Below are positions 1 through 5,356 of a stretch of DNA of 5,356 nucleotides, piece after piece (position 1 is the first letter of the stretch; every line of letters begins with the position of its first letter). The position numbers and the translations under genes are program-made. The notes beneath the pieces were generated by a model. It was not told the DNA's origin. It searched no databases and saw nothing but the letters and a program-made list of their open reading frames with translations. Origin of the DNA: Phycisphaerae bacterium (GTDB taxonomy: Bacteria; Planctomycetota; Phycisphaerae; UBA1845); contig JANQGB010000585.1 of the NCBI GenBank assembly GCA_028277545.1, positions 1-5,356 on the forward strand, in the 5' to 3' direction.

Positions 1-594
1 GATGTGCGGCTCGTACTCCTCGCGCTCTTCGATAGTGCACTTGTGGTGATCCATGTCTTCGAGCTTGGCGAACCGCTGGCAGATCTGCTTGGTCAGGTCG
101 CCGTAGGGCATGGGATGGCGGATGGCCGCCACCTTCTTGCCCATGGATTTGAGAATCTCTGTAACCTTGCGCGAGGTCTGGCTCTTGCCGCATCCGGTCC
201 GCACCGCACACACCGCGATAACCGGCTTGCTCGACTCGATCATGGTGTTCTGGCAGCCCAGGATCCGGAAGTCGGCCCCGGCCGCGTTGACCAGCGCAGC
301 CTTGTGCATGACGTCTTCGTGCGGCAGATCAGAGTAGGCAATCGCCACCTGGTCTACGTCGTGTTCCTTGATGAGGTCGACGAGTTTCTCTTCCGGATAG
401 ATCGGGATGCCCTCGGGGTATCCGGGCCCGGACAGTACCGGCGGATAGGTCCGCCCGTCGATGTCAGGAATCTGATTGGCGGTAAAGGCCACCACCTGAT
501 AGCGGTCATCATCACGCCAGAACGTATTAAAATCATGGAAGTCACGACCAGCCGCCCCCATGATTAGCACCTTGATCTTTGAATTCTCCGCCAT
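1..594 (-). CDS. COG2403-like P-loop GTPase / cyclic 2,3-diphosphoglycerate synthetase-like protein (N-terminal part)
   Basis: This is a 198-residue N-terminal fragment that runs off the left edge; relatives are roughly 450 residues as I recall. The start is ATG at 594-592: an in-frame TGA lies two codons upstream (600-598) and a GGAG sits about 11 nt before the ATG. Residues 7-19 (KVLIMGAAGRDFH) look like a Rossmann-type nucleotide loop followed by a family-typical D-F-N. Residues ~20-113 form an alpha/beta domain with P-D-I-D-G-R-T-Y-P and the segment A-I-A-Y-S-D-L-P-H-E. A Walker A motif follows at ~130-139 (AVRTGCGKSQ), beginning a second, P-loop NTPase domain. This two-domain layout matches COG2403, which includes the archaeal cyclic 2,3-diphosphoglycerate synthetase of methanogens. 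Bacterial homologues often inherit that name, but the product is not known to be widespread in bacteria, so the reaction is uncertain. The catalytic C-terminal part is outside the window. The gene follows a 324-nt gap downstream of the dehydrogenase and is probably a separate unit. Confidence 0.75.
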   Translation of the reverse strand, partial: MAENSKIKVLIMGAAGRDFHDFNTFWRDDDRYQVVAFTANQIPDIDGRTYPPVLSGPGYPEGIPIYPEEKLVDLIKEHDVDQVAIAYSDLPHEDVMHKAALVNAAGADFRILGCQNTMIESSKPVIAVCAVRTGCGKSQTSRKVTEILKSMGKKVAAIRHPMPYGDLTKQICQRFAKLEDMDHHKCTIEEREEYEPHI

Positions 595-918
595 GGGTCA
601 CGCGTCTCCGCAGAAGAGTTGTGTTCAGCCGCAGCCCCGCCGGGGGGCGCGTCTTATTTCTGGAACGAGTACTGCCGCCGGACTACCCGGCAGCGAACCA
701 AGCTATTTCCTTGAAAGAACTTACGCAGATTCACGGCCGCTCTAGGAGAGCTGGGCGCCGCGATAGAGATGATCGTACGAAAGCAAGGTCCTGCCCATTT
801 CGTCACCGACCACAGGGTAGTGGCAGGCTGGGAATCTCGCAACCCCGCCCGGTTCGGCAATCGGGTCTTCCTGGACTCGGCCTTGGTATTCATCGGCTGC
901 CGGGCAGCGCTTCTGGCG
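595..918. other. 324-nt intergenic stretch, no recognisable gene
   Basis: This gap separates the dehydrogenase stop from the start of the COG2403-like gene. Its first bases (minus-strand direction) hold the overlapping hairpins described at 896-920. Near 633-647 there is a GC-rich hairpin (GCCCC/GGGGC arms), but no T-tract follows it on the minus strand. A reading frame on the minus strand could encode about 79 residues from an ATG near 890 to a stop at 654. It has no ribosome binding site I trust, no recognisable motif, and a composition typical of an antisense or non-coding GC-rich frame. I find no convincing sigma-70 promoter for the downstream gene and no tRNA-like or riboswitch-like fold. 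Confidence 0.5.
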
Positions 919-920
919 CT
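896..920 (-). terminator. Possible 3'-end hairpins after the dehydrogenase gene
   Basis: Two overlapping, mutually exclusive stems sit at the dehydrogenase stop codon. One is AGCGC-CAGAA-GCGCT (906-920), which includes part of the stop codon. The other is GCTGCC/GGCAGC (896-908). No run of T follows on the minus strand, so this is not a classical intrinsic terminator. It could stabilise the mRNA 3' end or be chance in GC-rich DNA. Confidence 0.25.
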
Positions 921-1806
921 AGACGTCCATGCCGGCCAGGCGCTGCACCGTCTTGACCATCGCCTGGGTACCGAGTCGGCCTTCGCCGGCGGCCTGGTTG
1001 GCCGCCAGCAACTGGTGTACCAGCGACGTGCCCGGAAGCGGGACACCTGAATGACGGGCTGACTCCAGGGCGATCCGCAGGTCCTTGTTCTGAAGATCGA
1101 TCATGAACATCGGGTCGAAGTCTCCGGACGCCATCCGCGTGCCCAGATTGTCCAGCGCCCACGAGCCCGCGGCCCCTTTGGAGGTGATTTGCAGCATGGT
1201 GTCCACGTCCAGGCCCACCTTCTGGGCAAACACGAAGGCCTCGCTCACCGCCAGCAGGTTGAGACCACACAGGATCTGGTTGCACAGCTTGGTCAGTTGC
1301 CCGCTGCCCACCGGCCCGCAGTGGACCACGGTACCACCGACCACATCGAACACCGCCCTGGCCCGCTGAACATCCTCCGCGGCCCCGCCGACCATGATGG
1401 CCAACGTTCCGGCCTCCGCCCCCGTCTTGCCGCCCGAGACGGGGGCATCGAGGAATCGCCCACCGCGCTCGGCGACCTTCGCTGCGACTGCCCGGGCGGT
1501 TTCCGGCGACACGGTGGACATATCGATGGCCAGCGTACCGTCCCGCAGACTCGCACAGACGCCGGAGTCGCCGAGATACACTTCTTCCACATCCGGCGAG
1601 TCACCCACCATGGTGACAATGACGTCGGCCGCCGCAGTCGCTGCCGCGGGAGACGCCGCCCAGGATGCCCCCGCGTGCAAGAGCGGCTCCGCCTTGGCGC
1701 GCGTGCGGCTGAACACGGTGACTTCGAGCCCCGCGTTCAGCAGGTTGCGCACCATGGGAACGCCCATTATTCCGGTACCGATCCAGCCGATCTTCGGCTT
1801 GTTCAT
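919..1806 (-). CDS. NAD(P)-dependent oxidoreductase, 3-hydroxyisobutyrate dehydrogenase / tartronate semialdehyde reductase family
   Basis: This is a complete 295-residue beta-hydroxyacid dehydrogenase, the usual length for the family. An N-terminal Rossmann fold carries G10-T-G-I-M-G15 for NAD(P). The substrate-binding D-A-P-V-S-G-G follows at 120-126. The catalytic-lysine motif G-S-G-Q-L-T-K-L-C-N has K173 and N176, and the second-domain motif K-D-L is at 241-243. These enzymes reversibly reduce small semialdehydes such as methylmalonate semialdehyde, tartronate semialdehyde, succinic semialdehyde or glyoxylate, and the sequence alone does not tell which. R34 after the second strand (F-S-R-T) hints at NADP preference, but weakly. 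The start is ATG 1806-1804 because AGGAGA lies 8 nt upstream (1815-1820) and homologues begin just before K-I-G-W-I-G. An in-frame GTG at 1872 would add 22 residues unlike a family N-terminus. No neighbour identifies the pathway. It is probably cytosolic, since there is no signal sequence. Confidence 0.93.
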   Translation of the reverse strand: MNKPKIGWIGTGIMGVPMVRNLLNAGLEVTVFSRTRAKAEPLLHAGASWAASPAAATAAADVIVTMVGDSPDVEEVYLGDSGVCASLRDGTLAIDMSTVSPETARAVAAKVAERGGRFLDAPVSGGKTGAEAGTLAIMVGGAAEDVQRARAVFDVVGGTVVHCGPVGSGQLTKLCNQILCGLNLLAVSEAFVFAQKVGLDVDTMLQITSKGAAGSWALDNLGTRMASGDFDPMFMIDLQNKDLRIALESARHSGVPLPGTSLVHQLLAANQAAGEGRLGTQAMVKTVQRLAGMDV

Positions 1807-1814
1807 GCGTATCT

Positions 1815-1820
1815 TCTCCT
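1815..1820 (-). promoter_or_regulatory. Ribosome binding site of the dehydrogenase gene (fixes its start)
   Basis: AGGAGA on the minus strand, 8 nt before ATG 1806-1804. It is the reason for preferring this start over the upstream in-frame GTG at 1872. Confidence 0.8.
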
Positions 1821-1945
1821 GGTCTGGCGCAACTGCCGCGACAGACATCCCAGAAGGGTAATCCAGATTCACGTTGTTGTCGCTGGGACGCCGTGGCGGT
1901 GCTCGCGTGGGTGCGATTACCTCGTCTGGCCGTGGCTCATGCGGG

Positions 1946-1966
1946 CCAGTACGACGCCAATACTGG
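1946..1966 (-). terminator. Small hairpin directly after the secreted-protein stop codon
   Basis: On the minus strand CCAGTA (1966-1961), a 9-nt loop, then TACTGG (1951-1946) form a perfect 6-bp stem beginning three bases after the TAG. No T-tract follows. It is a weak candidate for a transcript end or 3' stabiliser and could be chance. Confidence 0.2.
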
Positions 1967-1969
1967 GCA

Positions 1970-2944
1970 CTAATATGGCCCGGTGAACCGGTTCAGAAAC
2001 GCGGAGAAGTCGAACAGATCCAGGTCGCCGTCGCAATCGGAATCCCATGGAATCGGCTCGCAGGGTGTGCTGGGGATGATGACCTGCTCCACGCCGCCGT
2101 TGTCGCCCACGCTTCCGCCGCCGTTGACCCAGATCGTTCCGCCACGGCTCCAGGCCCAGAGGCGAAGCTGGGGGCCGTCAGTGTTGGTCACCACGAAGCT
2201 CCCGCTGGTTGCCTGGAGCAGCGACATGTGGTCATAATCCAGACGTGGACTCCACTGCTTGTTCACGGCGTCAAAGGCGACGGCCACGTCGTTGCTTGCT
2301 CCGGTGGTGCTGCACAGGATGAGCACGTTGCCGCCCGAGCCGGCCACCTCAGTGAGCCCGGCTTCGTCATCGTGGTGCACGTAGTATTGCTGCCAGCCAG
2401 TGGCACCTGGCCCCCAGGCCCAGAACCGAGTACCCAGGGCTTCCGGCTCGCCTACCACAAGACTCCCGTTAGACTCGCCAACGAAGAACAGGTCCCGCTC
2501 GGGGAGGTCGTCCCAGACGCCGTTGATGCCATCCCAGGCAAGCGCCCCCTTGATCCGCGTGCCGTTGCTGACCAGAAGCAGGATGCTGTTTCCGGATTGG
2601 ACCATTTGCTCAACGTAGCCCATCTCGCCCACGTTCAACACGCTGTAATACCACTCGGTGAGGTCGGTTGCCCAACCCCAGACGCGGAAGTACGGCTCGT
2701 CGAACCGTGCCACAGCGAAGCTGCCGCCCGACTCGCCAACGTAGACCAGGTCGGATTGGCTGAGGAAGGCCCAGCGGTGGTTTAGAGCATCCCATGCCCT
2801 GGCCCCCACGTTTCGGGATCCGTCGGTGAGCATAACCAGTATGTTGCCGGACGAGGCCGCGGCGGGGTTTGCGGCGAGATTGGGGATGACCAGAAGACCT
2901 ACCGCCAGCACAAAGCAGCGCAGCCGATTCGGACGCATCATCAT
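1970..2944 (-). CDS. Secreted protein with three tandem ~86-residue repeats and a C-terminal dockerin-like EF-hand
   Basis: This is a complete 324-residue protein. Residues 1-~30 form a Sec signal peptide: M-M-M-R-P-N-R-L-R-C, then a hydrophobic core F-V-L-A-V-G-L-L-V-I, and an Ala-rich region ending A-A-A-S-S as a possible signal peptidase I site. Three repeats follow, at about 33-117, 118-203 and 204-290. Each reads G-N-x-(I/L)-L-x-L, then A-x-(A/D)-(W/F)-D-x-(I/V/L)-N-x-x-W, a G-(S/T)-(F/L)-x-V strand, R-x-W-x-W, and a closing G-x-V/T-E-Q/V. Each repeat seems to hold two similar Trp-rich halves, so a six-bladed beta-propeller is possible; this is inference. The tail (301-324) has a 12-residue EF-hand loop, D301-x-D-x-D-G-D-L-D-x-x-D312, then F-L-N-R-F-T-G-P-Y, as in planctomycete dockerin-like C-termini. 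GGAGGAGGG (2946-2954) supports the start at 2944, although ATGs at 2941 and 2938 are equally possible. The ligand, partner and function are unknown. Confidence 0.85.
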   Translation of the reverse strand: MMMRPNRLRCFVLAVGLLVIPNLAANPAAASSGNILVMLTDGSRNVGARAWDALNHRWAFLSQSDLVYVGESGGSFAVARFDEPYFRVWGWATDLTEWYYSVLNVGEMGYVEQMVQSGNSILLLVSNGTRIKGALAWDGINGVWDDLPERDLFFVGESNGSLVVGEPEALGTRFWAWGPGATGWQQYYVHHDDEAGLTEVAGSGGNVLILCSTTGASNDVAVAFDAVNKQWSPRLDYDHMSLLQATSGSFVVTNTDGPQLRLWAWSRGGTIWVNGGGSVGDNGGVEQVIIPSTPCEPIPWDSDCDGDLDLFDFSAFLNRFTGPY

Positions 2945-2945
2945 G

Positions 2946-2954
2946 CCCTCCTCC
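2946..2954 (-). promoter_or_regulatory. Strong ribosome binding site of the secreted-protein gene
   Basis: GGAGGAGGG on the minus strand lies just before three consecutive ATG codons (2944, 2941, 2938). The spacing from the core GGAGG is 5, 8 or 11 nt, so the second ATG is at least as well placed as the first. The choice changes the signal peptide by at most two Met residues. Confidence 0.75.
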
Positions 2955-3000
2955 AGATGGACGATTTCCCAAGTGCGATGTGCCCCGGCCAGCGGCGCCG

Positions 3001-3032
3001 TGGCTGCAGAGCCGGGTCAACTATTGCAGCCA
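3001..3032. repeat. Inverted repeat TGGCTGCA-N16-TGCAGCCA
   Basis: A perfect 8-bp inverted repeat (3001-3008 and 3025-3032) with a 16-bp spacer lies in the purM to secreted-protein gap. It touches the last base of a TATAAT box on the minus strand and would cover the expected transcription start. That suits an operator or a 5'-leader hairpin. No T-tract follows, so it is unlikely to terminate purM transcription. Confidence 0.4.
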
Positions 3033-3037
3033 TTATA
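3032..3037 (-). promoter_or_regulatory. Candidate -10 box ahead of the secreted-protein gene
   Basis: A perfect TATAAT on the minus strand sits in an A/T-rich island (3032-3045) of an otherwise GC-rich region, about 90 nt before the secreted-protein ATG and just after purM. The hexamer 17 nt upstream (CCCAAC) is a poor -35 match. Two direct TTCAGG copies on the plus strand (3044-3049 and 3067-3072), 23 bp apart, lie just upstream and could be activator half-sites. It suggests transcription separate from purM. Confidence 0.35.
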
Positions 3038-3072
3038 CATAAGTTCAGGCCAGAGTTGGGGCGCAATTCAGG

Positions 3073-4131
3073 TCAGCGCAGCTCGACCTGACCTCTGCCG
3101 CGCTTGATCCGCCCCAGAACGATGGGGCTCTCGCCCGCCCGATGCAGCAGCCGGTGAACGGCCCTGGCGAACGTCGGCCGGACGGCAAAGACGTAGCCGA
3201 TGCCCATGTTGAAGACCCGGAACATCTCGTCGCGATCGACGCCCTGGCTCTGCAACCAATCGAACACTGGCGGCGGCGTCCAGCGTCTGACCTCGATGAC
3301 GGCGTTGCATTTGGGCGGGAGGATGCGTCCGACGTTCTCGGGCAGGCCTCCACCGGTGATATGGGCCATGGCGGTGACGACTCGTTTCACACGATAGTGC
3401 CCCAGCACGCGGCGGACAGCAGAGACGTAGATGCGTGTGGGGGCCAGCAGTGCATCGGCCAGTGACTGCCCGGTGCCTCGCAGAGGCCTGGTCAGCTTGC
3501 GCCGACCAACCAGGCGGCGAATCAGGGAGTACCCGTTGGAGTGCGGTCCGCTGGAGGGCAGGCCGATCAGGATATCGCCGGGCGTTACCCGGTCCGGATC
3601 GACCCGGCGGCGTGCCTCGACCACCCCCACCGCAAAGCCGGCCAGGTCGAAGTGCCCCTTGGCATACATATCGGGCATTTCGGCGGTCTCACCGCCGAGC
3701 AGGGCGCATCCCGCCTGGCGGCACCCATCAGCCACGCCCTCGATGATCTCGGCCAGGGCAGCGGGGGCGAGCTTGTGGACTGCCAGGTAGTCCAGGAAGA
3801 AGAGCGGCTCGCCGCCGCAGGTGATCAGGTCATTGACGCTCATGGCTACGAGGTCGATGCCGAGGTCTCGGACGCGCTTGGCTTGGATGCCCAGCAGCAC
3901 CTTGGTGCCAACGCCATCGGTGCAGCCGATGAGCACCGGATGGCGATAGTTGCGTCTGAAGAGTGTCTCCGAGTAGTCGAGCGAGAACAGACCGGCAAAG
4001 CTGCCATGCCGATTGCAGACCCGAGTGTCGAACGTGCTGACCATGGCGGCCTTGATGGAGTCGACCCAGCGGGCGTTGGCGTCGATGTCGACGCCGGCTT
4101 CGGCGTAGGTGACAGCACGCTTGCTCTTCAA
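3073..4131 (-). CDS. purM: Phosphoribosylformylglycinamidine cyclo-ligase (AIR synthetase)
   Basis: PurM converts FGAM plus ATP to AIR, step 5 of de novo purine synthesis, in the cytosol. The 352 residues match the usual ~345-350. Recognisable blocks in order: T-Y-A-E-A-G-V-D-I-D-A (8-18), G-S-F-A-G-L-F (43-49), the ATP-loop signature T-D-G-V-G-T-K (71-77), G-I-D-L-V-A-M-S-V-N-D-L (91-102), G-G-E-P-L-F-F-L-D-Y (106-115), G-C-A-L-L-G-G-E-T-A-E-M-P (141-153), P-S-S-G-P-H-S-N-G (192-200), A-H-I-T-G-G-G-L-P-E-N (256-266) and F-N-M-G-I-G (307-312). All key regions are intact. The start is TTG at 4131-4129: AGAGGAGGG (4139-4147) ends 7 nt before it and the family N-terminus begins there. The first in-frame ATG is 30 codons in and would delete conserved sequence. 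Residues translated upstream of the TTG are not PurM-like. It lies 143 nt downstream of purF on the same strand, so the two probably form a purine cluster. Confidence 0.97.
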   Translation of the reverse strand: MKSKRAVTYAEAGVDIDANARWVDSIKAAMVSTFDTRVCNRHGSFAGLFSLDYSETLFRRNYRHPVLIGCTDGVGTKVLLGIQAKRVRDLGIDLVAMSVNDLITCGGEPLFFLDYLAVHKLAPAALAEIIEGVADGCRQAGCALLGGETAEMPDMYAKGHFDLAGFAVGVVEARRRVDPDRVTPGDILIGLPSSGPHSNGYSLIRRLVGRRKLTRPLRGTGQSLADALLAPTRIYVSAVRRVLGHYRVKRVVTAMAHITGGGLPENVGRILPPKCNAVIEVRRWTPPPVFDWLQSQGVDRDEMFRVFNMGIGYVFAVRPTFARAVHRLLHRAGESPIVLGRIKRGRGQVELR

Positions 4132-4138
4132 ACCTGAT

Positions 4139-4147
4139 CCCTCCTCT
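4139..4147 (-). promoter_or_regulatory. Ribosome binding site that fixes the purM TTG start
   Basis: AGAGGAGGG on the minus strand, 7 nt before TTG 4131-4129. No ATG or GTG is suitably placed for this site in the PurM frame. Confidence 0.85.
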
Positions 4148-4202
4148 GGCAGGTACCCACGCGGCCTGGCCATCGGTGCAGTGGGCCGGTGAGCCTGCGC
4201 TG

Positions 4203-4231
4203 CGTCGCCCGGAGCGGCCGCCCAGGCGACG
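4203..4231 (-). other. GC-rich hairpin in the purF-purM gap
   Basis: CGTCGCC (4203-4209) and GGCGACG (4225-4231) form a perfect 7-bp stem with a 15-nt loop in the 143-nt spacer between purF and purM. No T-tract follows on the minus strand. It might be an mRNA stability or processing element, or chance. I do not recognise a purine riboswitch in the spacer. Confidence 0.2.
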
Positions 4232-4274
4232 GGACAGCGGGACCGGCTCCGGTGGCCGCCAACCAGCCGAGACC

Positions 4275-5356
4275 TCAGAGAAACAGGCGTAGCTGGCGAC
4301 GTTCCAGCGCGAACTTCTCGACGGGCTCGGTGACGTCGATCGGGTACTCGCCGGAGAAGCACGCCGTGCAATACTTCGGCGCCGCCATCCGCACCGACTC
4401 CAGCATTCCCTCCATGGAGAGGTAGTGCAGCGAGTCGACCTCCAGGTAGTCGCGGATCTGCTCCACGCTCCGGTCAGTGGCCGCCAGCTTGCTGGGATCT
4501 GGAAAATCGATACCGAAGTAGCACGGCTGGCGGATTGGCGGACTGGCCACGCGGAGGTGAATCTCCTTGGCGCCCGCTTTACGCAGTGCCCCCATCTTGC
4601 CGCGGGTGGTCGTTCCACGAACCACGGAGTCCTCAACCACGATCACGCGCTTGCCCCTGACAGCCTGCTTAATCACATTAAGCTTCATCTTGACGGCCAG
4701 GTCGCGCGAGGCCTGGGAGGGCATGATGAACGAGCGACCGGCGTAATGACTGGTGGTGAAGCCGCGCCCCAACTGGATTCCGCTCTCCCGGGCGTATCCC
4801 ATGGCCGCGCAGCGGGCACAGTTGGGGACGGGCATGACCATGTCCGCCTCCACCGGCGCTTCGCGCGCCAGGCGGGCACCCATCTCCTCGCGGGCCAGAT
4901 GCACGTTCTCGCCAAAGACATCGCTCGAGGGATCGGCGAAGTAGATCAGCTCGAAGATGCAGGCCGCCCCTCGCCCCCCATCGGCGTCGCCAAAGCGCCG
5001 GCTGGACAGGCCGTCCTTGGTGATAGTGACGACTTCGCCTGGCTCCACGTCGCGGACGTACTCGGCGTCCACCATATCCAGAGCGCAGGTTTCCGAGACG
5101 ACCACGTGGGCGCCGTTGTCCATCCGCCCCAGGGACAGCGGCTTGAAACCGAGCGGATCGCGGACCGCGATCAGCCGGTCAGGAAACAGCAGCAGCAGAC
5201 TGTACGCCCCTTGCAGGTGGTTCAGGACCCGCAGCAAGGGATCGGCCTGGGCGGTGTGAACCGCCTTGGCCAGCAGATGGATGATCACCTCCGTGTCGCA
5301 GGTGGTCTGGAAAATATGGCCGTCGGATTCGTACTTGCCGCGCAGGAGGGCGGCGT
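4275..5356 (-). CDS. purF: Amidophosphoribosyltransferase (glutamine PRPP amidotransferase), 5' end outside window
   Basis: PurF makes 5-phosphoribosylamine from PRPP and glutamine, the committed step of de novo purine synthesis. The visible 359 residues (first full codon at 5354-5352) are the C-terminal three quarters of a ~475-residue protein. The fragment opens inside the N-terminal Ntn-hydrolase glutaminase domain: F-Q-T-T-C-D-T-E-V at 15-23, L-Q-G-A-Y-S-L at 47-53, R-D-P-L-G-F-K-P-L at 65-73. The catalytic Cys lies beyond the right edge. The phosphoribosyltransferase domain has Y-A-G-R-S-F-I-M-P (204-212) and the PRPP loop V-V-E-D-S-V-V-R-G-T-T (239-249). Four cysteines, C132, C278, C329 and C332, match the [4Fe-4S] ligand positions of the Bacillus-type enzyme, so an oxygen-sensitive iron-sulfur form is expected. 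The usual V-P-D-S segment is P-N-C-A-R-C here (177-182). Because homology continues upstream of the GTG at 5288-5286, that codon is not the start. purM follows 143 nt downstream. Confidence 0.97.
   Translation of the reverse strand, partial: AALLRGKYESDGHIFQTTCDTEVIIHLLAKAVHTAQADPLLRVLNHLQGAYSLLLLFPDRLIAVRDPLGFKPLSLGRMDNGAHVVVSETCALDMVDAEYVRDVEPGEVVTITKDGLSSRRFGDADGGRGAACIFELIYFADPSSDVFGENVHLAREEMGARLAREAPVEADMVMPVPNCARCAAMGYARESGIQLGRGFTTSHYAGRSFIMPSQASRDLAVKMKLNVIKQAVRGKRVIVVEDSVVRGTTTRGKMGALRKAGAKEIHLRVASPPIRQPCYFGIDFPDPSKLAATDRSVEQIRDYLEVDSLHYLSMEGMLESVRMAAPKYCTACFSGEYPIDVTEPVEKFALERRQLRLFL

Noticed and set aside
4..567. A 187-codon plus-strand frame at the left end.
   Set aside because: The minus strand here encodes a Rossmann-type loop and a Walker A motif in a frame with a defined start, and the plus-strand translation shows no motif.
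633..660. GC-rich hairpin followed by GTCTTATTTC on the plus strand, resembling a plus-strand terminator.
   Set aside because: No plus-strand gene precedes it, the T-run is interrupted, and all genes here run on the minus strand.
1189..1986. A 265-codon open frame on the plus strand opposite the dehydrogenase.
   Set aside because: Its translation is rich in His, Arg and Gly with no family signature, and the minus-strand dehydrogenase has every expected motif.
1874..2785. A 303-codon open frame on the plus strand opposite the secreted-protein gene.
   Set aside because: It is antisense to a gene with a signal peptide, repeats, an EF-hand and a strong ribosome binding site. Its translation has no motifs, and long antisense frames are common in GC-rich DNA.
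4132..4371. An 80-residue N-terminal extension of PurM, from an in-frame start at 4371.
   Set aside because: It would overlap the purF coding region, is not PurM-like, and ignores the strong ribosome binding site before TTG 4131.
3830..4636. A 268-codon minus-strand frame spanning the purF-purM junction.
   Set aside because: It overlaps two well-supported enzymes in another frame and reads as Arg/Ser/Pro-rich low-information sequence.
5286..5288. GTG as the start codon of a shortened PurF.
   Set aside because: The frame stays open and PurF-like upstream to the window edge (F-Q-T-T-C-D-T-E precedes it), so the gene simply continues past the right end.
1..5356. A CRISPR array, tRNA/rRNA genes, insertion sequence, integrase or phage defence module.
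   Set aside because: I looked on both strands for regular direct repeats, tRNA-like folds, transposase motifs and terminal inverted repeats and found none. The content is mainly metabolic housekeeping plus one secreted protein.

Overview
The window is about 5.4 kb of GC-rich bacterial DNA. It holds five protein-coding genes, all on the minus strand, and two of them run off the window ends. The best taxonomic clue is the secreted protein in the middle. It ends in a single EF-hand/dockerin-like calcium loop followed by F-x-x-F-x-x-R-F-T-G-P, a C-terminal signature I associate with secreted proteins of Planctomycetota, especially Phycisphaerae-like lineages. Strong GGAGG-type Shine-Dalgarno sequences and a TTG start fit a GC-rich bacterium. 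The phylum assignment is an inference from that one motif.

In transcription order (right to left): (1) purF, glutamine amidophosphoribosyltransferase, C-terminal 359 residues, its 5' end beyond the right edge; (2) purM, phosphoribosylformylglycinamidine cyclo-ligase, complete, with a TTG start; (3) an exported protein of unknown function with three tandem ~86-residue repeats and a dockerin-like tail; (4) a 3-hydroxyisobutyrate dehydrogenase-family NAD(P)-dependent reductase, complete; (5) the N-terminal 198 residues of a P-loop protein resembling the COG2403 / cyclic 2,3-diphosphoglycerate synthetase-like family, cut by the left edge.

PurF and PurM catalyse steps 1 and 5 of de novo IMP synthesis, and the pair probably forms a purine cluster. 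A 143-nt GC-rich gap separates them, so they are not tightly coupled translationally. The other three genes have no obvious pathway link to purines. They are separated by gaps of 128, 163 and 324 nt and look like independent units. A TATAAT box overlapping an 8-bp inverted repeat lies ahead of the secreted-protein gene and is a plausible separate promoter. Short hairpins without T-tracts follow the stop codons of the secreted-protein and dehydrogenase genes.

I see no tRNA, rRNA, CRISPR array, insertion sequence or phage feature. Most of the window is ordinary housekeeping. The items most worth a second look are the repeat-plus-dockerin secreted protein and the COG2403-like protein, whose bacterial role is, as far as I know, not established.
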